Shown: one piece after another, positions 7,763-15,943 of the stretch
Position numbering within the stretch: the stretch's first letter is position 1
Layout of the letters: each line of letters begins with the position of its first letter
Source of the DNA: Candidatus Zixiibacteriota bacterium
GTDB lineage: Bacteria > Zixibacteria > MSB-5A5 > GN15 > PGXB01
Direction of reading: 5' to 3'
DNA length: 64,000 nt
Assembly: GCA_900498245.1 (NCBI GenBank)
Contig: LS998015.1
Span: forward strand, 303,425-367,424
The notes under the pieces: generated by a model
Seen by the model: the letters and a program-made list of their open reading frames with translations, nothing else
Told to the model about the DNA's origin: nothing
Database searches by the model: none
Position numbers and translations under genes: made by a program

Positions 7763-8710
7763 ATGCTCAGGAGGATTCTAGGTTCGGCGCTGATTTTGAC
7801 ACTCTTAGCGGCCCTGTTCGGGTGCGGCAAAAGCGAAAAAGAGGCCCAGGCCGTAAACGAAAAAAAGGCCCCGGCCAAGATGACGATCGGGGTTTCGCTT
7901 CTGACCCGGACCCACCCCTTCTACCAGGATCTGGAAGCCGGCCTCAAGGAAGCCGCCGACGCCGCCGGATATGAACTTCTGATCACCGCCGGGGAGTTCG
8001 ATGTCGCCCGGCAGAAAGACCAACTGCAGGATTTCATTGTCCGCAAGGTGAACGCCATAATTGTCTGCCCCTGCGATTCCAAATCGATTGGGACCGCCAT
8101 AAAGGCGGCCAATGACGCCGGAATCCCGGTGTTCACGGCCGATATCGCCTGTCTCGCCGAGGGGGTGAAAGTGGTGACGCATGTGGCCTCGGATAATGTC
8201 GCCGGGGGACGTCTCGCGGCGCAGGCCGTGGCCAAGGCGATAAACAATACCGGCAAGGTGGCCATAATCGACCATCCCGAGGTGGAGTCGGTTATCGCGC
8301 GGGTGAAAGGGTTCGAGGAAGAACTGGCCAAATATCCTGACATCAAAATGGTGGCGAAACTGTCCGGCCACGGTGTCAAGGATCAGGCGTTTCGCACCAT
8401 GGAAGATATTCTTCAGGCGCACCCGGATCTGACGGCGGTGTTCGGTATCAATGATGATTCGGCCCTGGGAGCGCTGGCGGCGGTGGAGAAAGCGGGCAAA
8501 CTGGGGGCGGTGACGATAGTCGGGTTCGATGCCGTACCGGAGGCGCGCGAAGCGATCAAGGCCGGGAAAATCTACGCCGACGTGATTCAGCAGCCGAAAG
8601 TAATCGGGCAGAAGACGATCGAGGCGGTGCAGACCTATGTTTCGGGCGGGACCGTCGAGCCGGTCATCCTGATTCCGTGCGCGTTATTTACAAAGGACAA
8701 TGCCATTTAA
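7763..8710 (+). CDS. periplasmic sugar-binding lipoprotein of an ABC importer
   Basis: 315 residues from ATG 7763 (AAGGAG 8 bases upstream); an upstream in-frame start at 7613 is unlikely because it would bury the signal. The lipoprotein signal ends LLAALFGC. The rest matches the RbsB/Peripla_BP_4 fold: MTIGVSLLTRTHPFYQDLEAGLKEAA, then QDFIVRKVNAIIVCP, VASDNVAGGRLAA, GINDDSALGALAAVEKAG and VGFDAVPEAREAI. It overlaps the ATPase gene by 11 bases. Family members bind ribose, xylose or other pentoses and hexoses; with a mannosidase downstream, a mannose-type sugar is a reasonable guess only. Confidence 0.9.
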   Translation: MLRRILGSALILTLLAALFGCGKSEKEAQAVNEKKAPAKMTIGVSLLTRTHPFYQDLEAGLKEAADAAGYELLITAGEFDVARQKDQLQDFIVRKVNAIIVCPCDSKSIGTAIKAANDAGIPVFTADIACLAEGVKVVTHVASDNVAGGRLAAQAVAKAINNTGKVAIIDHPEVESVIARVKGFEEELAKYPDIKMVAKLSGHGVKDQAFRTMEDILQAHPDLTAVFGINDDSALGALAAVEKAGKLGAVTIVGFDAVPEAREAIKAGKIYADVIQQPKVIGQKTIEAVQTYVSGGTVEPVILIPCALFTKDNAI

Positions 8711-10205
8711 TAATAATGACATCTCCGCGACAACCCCGCTTCTGCGGCTGAAGGGAATTCGCAAGGAGTTTCCCGGTGTGGTCGCGGTGGCGGACGGTTC
8801 TCTCGATTTGTACCGTGGGGAGATTCACGCTCTGGTCGGCGAGAACGGCGCGGGGAAAAGCACCTTGATAAAAGTCCTAATGGGGGTGCATAAGGCCGAC
8901 CGGGGCGAGATTGTTCTTTCCGGAGAGAAGGTGCATTTTGATTCTCCGATCGACGCACACCGGGCGGGAATAACGACTATTTACCAGGAATTCACTCTGG
9001 TGGGGACGCTGTCGGTCCGGGCCAACCTGCTTCTGGGGCAGGAGAAGACCAGAAAAGGGATCATCGATAATAATTATGAATCGGAGTCGGCCCGCAGAAT
9101 TTTCGAGCAATTGGGAATTAAAATTGATCCGGAAAAGAGGGTTGACCAACTGACGGTCGCGGAACAGCAGATGGTCGAAATCGGGCGGGCGCTTCTTTTC
9201 GACGCCCGGGTGCTGGTCATGGATGAACCGACGGCGGCCCTGACACCGCGGGAAGTGCAGACTCTTTTTGGAATCTTGCGGGGGCTGACCGCCAATGGTA
9301 TCGGGATAATTTTTATCAGTCATCGTCTGGAGGAAATTTTCGATATCGCCGATCGGGTCACGGTGATGCGCGACGGGCGGACGATCGAAACCAGGCCGGT
9401 TAAGGAAATAAATAGAAAGAGATTGATTGAACTGATGGTGGGACGTCCGATTGAGGATGAATTCCCGCGCCCGGAGCATAAAATCGGCGAGGTACGGCTC
9501 AGAGTGCAAAATTTGAGCGGTGAGAAATTAGAGAATCTTTCTTTCGAGGTCCGGGGCGGGGAAATTCTGGGATTGGCCGGCCTGATGGGAGCGGGACGGA
9601 CCGAAGCGGCGCGTCTTATTTTCGGCGCCGATAAAAGCACCGGGGGAGAAATTGTTCTCGACGGGAAAAATGTTTCGGTCCGATCGCCGCGCGACGCGAT
9701 ACGAAACGGCATTTCGCTTCTGACCGAGGATCGCAAGGGGCAGGGACTGGTGCTTAAATTGTCGGCGCGCGACAATTTTTCGCTGGCCAATCTGAAATCA
9801 TGGTCGCGCCTGGGATGGATCGATCAAAAACAGGAGACGGCCCGTTTTTATGAACGGGTTAAAAATCTGAATATAAAAATTTCTTCGGCGGAGCAGAAGG
9901 CCGAAGATCTTTCCGGCGGCAACCAACAGAAACTGCTCGTGGCGCGGTGGCTCGAAACCGATTCACAGGTGGTTATATTCGACGAGCCGACCCGGGGGAT
10001 CGATGTTGGCGCTAAATACGAGATGTACCTTCTGATAAATGAACTGGCGGCGATGGGCAAAGCGATCGTGGTCATATCATCGGATTTGCCGGAAGTACTG
10101 GGAATCAGCGACCGGATAATCGTGATGAAAGAAGGAAAAATCGCCGGGGAGATAATCGATGTCAGAAAAGCGTCGCAGGAAGATGTCATGGCACTGGCGG
10201 TATGA
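8700..10205 (+). CDS. sugar ABC importer, double ATPase subunit (RbsA/MglA type)
   Basis: 501 residues with two ABC domains, as usual for the CUT2 class. First domain: Walker A GENGAGKST, signature LTVAEQQMVEIGRALL, Walker B VLVMDEPTAAL. Second domain: modified Walker A GLMGAGRTEAARLIF, signature LSGGNQQKLLVARWL, Walker B VVIFDEPTRGID. The ATG overlaps the end of the binding-protein gene; the permease begins 3 bases after the stop. Energises the importer at the inner face of the cytoplasmic membrane. Confidence 0.95.
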   Translation: MPFNNNDISATTPLLRLKGIRKEFPGVVAVADGSLDLYRGEIHALVGENGAGKSTLIKVLMGVHKADRGEIVLSGEKVHFDSPIDAHRAGITTIYQEFTLVGTLSVRANLLLGQEKTRKGIIDNNYESESARRIFEQLGIKIDPEKRVDQLTVAEQQMVEIGRALLFDARVLVMDEPTAALTPREVQTLFGILRGLTANGIGIIFISHRLEEIFDIADRVTVMRDGRTIETRPVKEINRKRLIELMVGRPIEDEFPRPEHKIGEVRLRVQNLSGEKLENLSFEVRGGEILGLAGLMGAGRTEAARLIFGADKSTGGEIVLDGKNVSVRSPRDAIRNGISLLTEDRKGQGLVLKLSARDNFSLANLKSWSRLGWIDQKQETARFYERVKNLNIKISSAEQKAEDLSGGNQQKLLVARWLETDSQVVIFDEPTRGIDVGAKYEMYLLINELAAMGKAIVVISSDLPEVLGISDRIIVMKEGKIAGEIIDVRKASQEDVMALAV

Positions 10206-10208
10206 GAA

Positions 10209-11588
10209 ATGGGCAATCGGGAAAAAGATAAGAATAGATTCAACAGTCAGGGGAAATTCCGCCGCTTTGTTTCCGATTACGGAATGCTCGCGATACTTAT
10301 CCTGCTGGTCATTCTTTTTTCCATTTTAACCGTGCAGGAACAGCATCCGACCGGAACGAAGGCGGCCGAAAAGATTTTCAATAAATTAAAAAAAGGAAAT
10401 GTTTCGCTTGCCGGCGCCTGGGTCATAGCCCGCGATAATGCAGAAGACAGTCTCTTTGCCGGAAAACTCGCAAGTCTTTTCGAGAGCGCCGGAGCCGGGA
10501 AGGTCCAGATCATACAGGGGGAACCGTCATTTATAAAGGCGCGGATGACGGCGCTGTCCGATTCGGGCTGGTCCCCGCAATATTTGATTACCACCGAAAA
10601 TTACCTTCCAGTGGTGCAGAATATCCAGTCGCAGTTTGCGTCGATAGCCGACCGGCCCCTCTTTACGCCGCCGTCGGAGCGGTGGCCGACCTTTCTTCTG
10701 GCCGACAACCTTCGCAATGTGGCCAACCAGATTACGGTGATAGCGATTATCGCCATCGGCATGACGATGGTGATAATCACGGCGGGGATCGATCTTTCGG
10801 TGGGGAGTTTGATCGCGCTGTCGGCGGTTCTGGCGGCCTGGCTGATTGGCAAAATGGGAGGAGCGGGGGCGTCCGGTGCGGTGATGATTTTCTGCAGTCT
10901 GATCGCCATGGCGATCTGCGGTGCGACCGGGGCGTTCAGCGGGCTGATGATCACCCGTTTCCGTATTCCGCCTTTTATCGCCACGCTGGCGATGATGCAG
11001 GTTGCGGCGGGAGTGGCGTATATTATCTCGCAGGGGAAACCGATTTATCAACTTCCGGAAAATTTCATTCTTCTCGGCCGCGGCGCAGAACCGTTTTTGA
11101 AGATTCCTTACGCGGTTATCCTGATGGTAATTTTGTATATTCTGGCGCAACTGGTGATGTCGCGGACGACCCTGGGGCGGTACATCTATGCGGTCGGGGG
11201 GAACATGGAAGCGGCGCGGCTGGCGGGGATCCGGGTCAACGGCATACTATTTTTTGTTTATACTCTCTGCGGAATACTGGCCGGTCTGGGCGGGATAATT
11301 ATGGCGTCGCAGTTGCGAAGCGGGGCCCCGACCTACGGCCTGACCTATGAATTGTATGTAATCGCGGCGGTGGTGGTCGGGGGAACCAGTTTGAGCGGGG
11401 GCGAGGGGCGGATATTCGGAACCCTGATCGGGGCCTTCATTATCGCCGTCATACAGAACGGGATGAACCTGACCAATGTCGAGACCTATACGCAGAAGGT
11501 AGTTCTTGGTCTGGTTATTTTGGGAGCGGTACTTCTGGATCGGATGAAACAGCAGGGATTTAAGATAAAATTCTTCAAGAGTATTTAA
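10209..11588 (+). CDS. sugar ABC importer permease (RbsC type) with a periplasmic insertion
   Basis: 459 residues, about 120 more than usual for this family. Residues 24-42 are the first membrane helix (YGMLAILILLVILFSILTV). Then comes a soluble stretch of about 130 residues (NKLKKGNVSLAGAWVIARD, FIKARMTALSDSGW) before the family core resumes with NVANQITVIAIIAIGMTMVI and the BPD_transp_2 motifs ITAGIDLSVGSLIALS and GGTSLSGGEGRIFGT. The insertion would lie in the periplasm between helices one and two, where the binding protein docks. Confidence 0.9.
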   Translation: MGNREKDKNRFNSQGKFRRFVSDYGMLAILILLVILFSILTVQEQHPTGTKAAEKIFNKLKKGNVSLAGAWVIARDNAEDSLFAGKLASLFESAGAGKVQIIQGEPSFIKARMTALSDSGWSPQYLITTENYLPVVQNIQSQFASIADRPLFTPPSERWPTFLLADNLRNVANQITVIAIIAIGMTMVIITAGIDLSVGSLIALSAVLAAWLIGKMGGAGASGAVMIFCSLIAMAICGATGAFSGLMITRFRIPPFIATLAMMQVAAGVAYIISQGKPIYQLPENFILLGRGAEPFLKIPYAVILMVILYILAQLVMSRTTLGRYIYAVGGNMEAARLAGIRVNGILFFVYTLCGILAGLGGIIMASQLRSGAPTYGLTYELYVIAAVVVGGTSLSGGEGRIFGTLIGAFIIAVIQNGMNLTNVETYTQKVVLGLVILGAVLLDRMKQQGFKIKFFKSI

Positions 11589-11615
11589 CGGATTATTAAA
11601 AAGAGGAATTGGTGT

Positions 11616-14600
11616 ATGCGCAAATATTTGGCAGTACTTCTTGCCGCCGCGGTGACGGCGCTGACGATGGCGAACGGTTTCGCCCAGAGCGACGAGCCGG
11701 TTCAGAAACCGCGCCGGTTGTATGTGGTCGGGGTCTCGCATCTCGACACGCAGTGGCGCTGGACAATTCAGAATACGATCGACGAATATATCCCCAACAC
11801 GTTCCGGGATAATTTCAAACTGATGGACTTGTACCCCAATTATGTTTTCAGTTTCGAGGGGGCCTTCAAGTACATGCTTTATAAGGAGTACTATCCCGAA
11901 GAGTACAAGCGCCTGAAGCCGTATATCGACCGGGGACAATGGCGGCTGGCCGGGTGCTGGGTCGATCCGGTCGATGTGAATATGCCGTCGATGGAGTCAC
12001 TGGTGCGGCAAGCGCTATACGGCAACGGATATTTCAAAGAGGAATTCGGGAAGACGAGCAAGGATATCCTTCTGCCGGACTGTTTCGGTTTCGGCTACAC
12101 GTTGCCATCGATCGGCGCCCATTGCGGAATCAAGAGTTTTTCGACCCAGAAACTTTCCTGGGGATCGTCGGTGGGGGTGCCGTTCGATATCGGGCTGTGG
12201 GAAGGGATCGATGGCTCGACGCTGGTATCGGCCTTAAATCCGGGGGCTTATGTTACCCAGATCAAGGCCGATTTGAGCCGTGACACGCTCTGGCGGGCGA
12301 AAATCGACAGCCAGGGGGCGCGGAGCGGCCTCTATGCCGATTATATGTATTTCGGGACCGGCGATGTCGGCGGGGCGCCCGATTCCCTGTCGGTCGATTG
12401 GCTGGCCAAATCCGAAAAGAGCGAAGGCCCGCTTACCGTGAAAAATATCGGGTCCGACGATCTGGCCGATTTGATTCCTCAAGACAGTACCATTCATCTC
12501 CCACGGTACAAAGGGGAACTTCTGATGACCCGTCACGGTGTCGGGTGCTACAGTTCCCAGGCGGCGATGAAGCGCTGGAACCGGAAAAATGAACTTCTGG
12601 CCGAGGCCGCCGAAAAAGCGGCGGTTCTTGCGGTGCTGAATACGGATTATAAGTATCCGGGCGAGGCCTTCAAGGAGAACTGGATCCGCTTTTTGTGGCA
12701 CCAGTTCCACGACGATCTGACCGGCACCAGCATTCCCGAGGCGTATCAATTCTCGTGGAACGATGAAATCCTCTGCCAGAATCGTCTCGGCGCCATTCTG
12801 GAAAATGCGTCCGAGGCGGTTTCATCGGCTCTCAACACAAAGGTCAAAGGAACCCCGATCGTGGTATATAATCCTCTGGCGGTCGAGCGCGAAGATGCGG
12901 TCGAGGCGACCGTTGTTTTCGACGGCCCGGCCCCCTCGGCGATACAAGTTTTTGACCCGTCAGGGAAGGAAACCCCGTCACAAATTCTGGCATCATACGG
13001 TGACAGTCTGAAAATATTATTTCTGGCCAAGATACCGTCGGCGGGATACGGGGTGTTCGATGCAATCCCGGCCAAAGGCGCTTCGAAATTTAAAAATACT
13101 CTCAATATCTCAAATCAGGTGCTGGGCAGCGAGCGGTATGTCGTGAGTATCGACAGCACCGGGGATATATCCGATATCTATGACAATTTACTGAAACAGC
13201 ATCTTTTGTCGTCGCCGCTTCGCTGGCAACTTCTGCATGACAAACCGAAACAATGGCCAGCCTGGGAAATTCAGTATGATGATATCATCGCCGCGCCGGT
13301 CGGTTATGTCGGCGGAAAACCGGAAATCCGGATTCTGGAATGGGGGCCGGTGCGGGCCAGTCTGGAAATTATTCGTCATGAAGGAGAATCGGAATTCAAG
13401 TCGGTCATCAGTCTTTATTCAGGCGGAGCCGCGGATAGAATCGATATCGCCAACGAGGTCGATTGGTACGAAAAAGAGACCCTCCTGAAAGCGGCGTTCA
13501 AATTCAATTCATATAGCGACAGTGTTACCTACGATTTGGGTCTGGGAACAATCAAGCGCGGTTTGAATCAGCCGAAACTGTACGAGGTCCCGGCTCAGGA
13601 ATGGGCCGATATGACTTCGCAGGATGGCCGGTACGGCGTGACGGTTATGAACGACTGCAAGTACGGTTGGGATCATCCCGATTCGGCCACTTTGCGCCTT
13701 TCGCTCATTCATACGCCGGGCGTGTATGACTCCTGGTCGTGGGTGGGGGATCAAAGTTCGCAGGATCTGGGGCACCACCAATTTGCCTATGCCATCATGG
13801 CCCACGGCGGCGACTGGCGCGACGGCGGCGCGGTCGAGGCGGCGGCCCGTTTCAATCAGCCGCTTATATCATTCCAGCCGTCGAGCCATGCCGGAGCGCT
13901 CGGCCGGGAAGTTTCAATTGTCAGTGTCGGTCATGGCAAAGACAAAAGGGAGAAGCCATCGATCCTGGTTAGCGCCATGAAAAAATCAGAAACAGGGGAC
14001 GCTCTAATTATCCGGGTGCGCGAGTTAAACGGAACGGGAGCGGAAGAAATTTCGGTGCAGTTTATTCGCCCGGTGATTGAGGCATACGAAGTCAACGGGC
14101 TGGAAGAAAAAATCGGCCCGGCGGAAGTTCTTAAGGGACAACTTCTGGTATCGCTCTCTGCGTATCAGCCGAAAGCGTACGCGGTGCGGCTCGGGGGGAA
14201 TTCGCCCCAAGTGAAATATGCGGGGGAATACGCCTCGGTGGTTTTACCGTACAATCTCGACGGGGTAAGTTATGATGACAACCGGAAGGACGGCGATTTC
14301 GACGGTCAGGGGCACACGCTGGTCGGGGAGTTGCTCCCGGATACGGTAAATTATCTGGGAATACCGTTTGTCACCGGCCCCAAGAATGCCGGAGCCAAAA
14401 ATGTATTGAGTTCGCAGGGACAAAAATTGGAGATTCCGGCGGGTTCATACAATAGGCTGTATATCCTGGCGGCGGCGGTCGGCGGCCCGGCGCGGGGTCT
14501 GTTTGAATTGACAGGGGCAAATAAAAAGACAGTGGATTCCGTCTGGGTGCCCGATTACGCCGAATTTCTGGGGCAATGGAACAATCGGCTGGTTTTCGGC

Positions 14601-15563
14601 GGTCTGGCGGAAAACAAGGGGGAAATCGAACCGTCATACATAATTCAAACTCCGGTCGCCTGGACCGGCACACACCGTCACAACGATAGCGCCAATGGAG
14701 CATATCAATACACCAATATGTTCTGTCTGGAGTTGGCTCTTCCGGAAGGTAACGCAACGGTGCAACTGCCGGATAATCCAAGAATCAAAATCATGGCGGC
14801 GACGGCCGGAGTCGAACGTGATGCCGTATTCCGTCCGGCGACGGCTTTGTCCGACCGAGCGAATAATTCTTTCGCCCGGATAAAAGCGGAGCGGAAAAGT
14901 TTTATCGATTCCCTGATGGTGCAGATGGACAGCCCCGTTCCCGGCGGGACTATTCGGTACACGCTTGATTCGGGTGAGCCGACAGAAAACTCTCCGCTTT
15001 ATGCCGGTCCGGTTACCGTCAAGGAGACGACCACTCTTAAGGCCCGCTCTTTTCTGCCGGGGACCGATGACAGGCATGTAACAGAGGTCACATTTAAGAA
15101 ACTGGCGCCGCGCGATCCGGTGACGGTAAAGAAGCCGGTGCCCGGCCTCAAGTGCATTTATTACGAAGGGGAATGGCAGAGACTGCCGAATTTCGATTCG
15201 CTGACCGCGGTCAAGGACACGGTCTGGAGCACGGTGGCGATTCCCGGCTTTGCCCGTCCCGAGGATTACGCCTTGGTTTTCACCGGATTTGTCAAGGTCC
15301 CGACCGACGGATTGTATGACTTCTTTATCGGGTCCGATGACGGGAGCCGCCTGATGGTCGACGATTCCGCGATCGCTGATAATGACGGGATTCACGGCGA
15401 TGGCGAAGTATCATGCGAGGTTGCCCTGAAGGCGGGACTTCATCCGATTAGAGTATTCATGTTCCAGGCCAAGGGCGGGCAGGCGCTTTCGCTATCGTAC
15501 CGGGGTCCCGGTATCAAGAAGCAGTCGGTGCCGCCGGAAGCGTTTTTTCATCCGGGTAAATAG
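11616..15563 (+). CDS. secreted GH38 alpha-mannosidase with HEX-C-like and PA14 domains
   Basis: 1315 residues. Signal peptide MRKYLAVLLAAAVTALTMANGFAQ. The GH38 catalytic domain starts at once: HLDTQWRW (H42, D44, zinc ligands by family analogy) and LLPDCFGFG with D155 the likely nucleophile. Later come the mannosidase middle and beta domains (ENWIRFLWHQFHDDLTGTS). Near 1090-1175 is a chitobiase/beta-hexosaminidase C-terminal-like segment (GGTIRYTLDSGEPTENSPLY). The last 140 residues are a PA14 domain (LKCIYYEGEW ... DGLYDFFIGSDDGSRLMVDD). Only 27 bases after the permease, so probably in the same operon: release of mannose-type sugars outside the cytoplasm followed by uptake. Confidence 0.9.
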   Translation: MRKYLAVLLAAAVTALTMANGFAQSDEPVQKPRRLYVVGVSHLDTQWRWTIQNTIDEYIPNTFRDNFKLMDLYPNYVFSFEGAFKYMLYKEYYPEEYKRLKPYIDRGQWRLAGCWVDPVDVNMPSMESLVRQALYGNGYFKEEFGKTSKDILLPDCFGFGYTLPSIGAHCGIKSFSTQKLSWGSSVGVPFDIGLWEGIDGSTLVSALNPGAYVTQIKADLSRDTLWRAKIDSQGARSGLYADYMYFGTGDVGGAPDSLSVDWLAKSEKSEGPLTVKNIGSDDLADLIPQDSTIHLPRYKGELLMTRHGVGCYSSQAAMKRWNRKNELLAEAAEKAAVLAVLNTDYKYPGEAFKENWIRFLWHQFHDDLTGTSIPEAYQFSWNDEILCQNRLGAILENASEAVSSALNTKVKGTPIVVYNPLAVEREDAVEATVVFDGPAPSAIQVFDPSGKETPSQILASYGDSLKILFLAKIPSAGYGVFDAIPAKGASKFKNTLNISNQVLGSERYVVSIDSTGDISDIYDNLLKQHLLSSPLRWQLLHDKPKQWPAWEIQYDDIIAAPVGYVGGKPEIRILEWGPVRASLEIIRHEGESEFKSVISLYSGGAADRIDIANEVDWYEKETLLKAAFKFNSYSDSVTYDLGLGTIKRGLNQPKLYEVPAQEWADMTSQDGRYGVTVMNDCKYGWDHPDSATLRLSLIHTPGVYDSWSWVGDQSSQDLGHHQFAYAIMAHGGDWRDGGAVEAAARFNQPLISFQPSSHAGALGREVSIVSVGHGKDKREKPSILVSAMKKSETGDALIIRVRELNGTGAEEISVQFIRPVIEAYEVNGLEEKIGPAEVLKGQLLVSLSAYQPKAYAVRLGGNSPQVKYAGEYASVVLPYNLDGVSYDDNRKDGDFDGQGHTLVGELLPDTVNYLGIPFVTGPKNAGAKNVLSSQGQKLEIPAGSYNRLYILAAAVGGPARGLFELTGANKKTVDSVWVPDYAEFLGQWNNRLVFGGLAENKGEIEPSYIIQTPVAWTGTHRHNDSANGAYQYTNMFCLELALPEGNATVQLPDNPRIKIMAATAGVERDAVFRPATALSDRANNSFARIKAERKSFIDSLMVQMDSPVPGGTIRYTLDSGEPTENSPLYAGPVTVKETTTLKARSFLPGTDDRHVTEVTFKKLAPRDPVTVKKPVPGLKCIYYEGEWQRLPNFDSLTAVKDTVWSTVAIPGFARPEDYALVFTGFVKVPTDGLYDFFIGSDDGSRLMVDDSAIADNDGIHGDGEVSCEVALKAGLHPIRVFMFQAKGGQALSLSYRGPGIKKQSVPPEAFFHPGK

Positions 15564-15584
15564 ACCTTAGATTTGGCCAAATAA

Positions 15585-15636
15585 GGGCATTTCGATTCGG
15601 AAATATTCAATCCGGACCGGGGTGCCCATTTTTTTA
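15585..15636 (+). terminator. possible terminator of the sugar/mannosidase operon
   Basis: GGGCAT at 15585-15590 can pair with GTGCCC at 15622-15627 and an inner TTCGGA with TCCGGA, followed by ATTTTTTTATAA. The inner part is interrupted, so efficiency is unclear. Confidence 0.45.
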
Positions 15637-15869
15637 TAATTCGGGTCATTTTCATCCGCAATCACCCGATAAAAAATTATTGGGCGCCGATTTTCGAGGA
15701 CAATTCCGAAAATTAAATCCTTGTTCCGACGAAACACTTTTTACGGGTGCAGGTTGCCTGACAGAAAACGGCGTTTCAATCTGAAACGGTCTCTTTCACC
15801 GGCTATTCCGAAATCATCGGATCGAAATTGATATAGGGAAATTTACAGATTTTGCGGGCTAAAGATGTT

Positions 15870-15896
15870 TAAGTCCCCCGCTGTTTCGGCCGATAA
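15870..15896 (+). promoter_or_regulatory. sigma-28 (FliA)-like promoter
   Basis: TAAGTCCC at 15870-15877, an 11-base spacer, then GCCGATAA at 15889-15896. The flagellar sigma-28 consensus is TAAAGTTT-N11-GCCGATAA: the -10 is exact, the spacing exact, the -35 partial. The start codon of the giant gene lies 47 bases downstream. The rest of 15564-15943 holds only the terminator-like hairpin; no other gene is seen. Confidence 0.5.
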
Positions 15897-15943
15897 AAAT
15901 ATCTAAAAGGGACAAGGCTAAAGGCTTTAAAAATAACCGAGTT

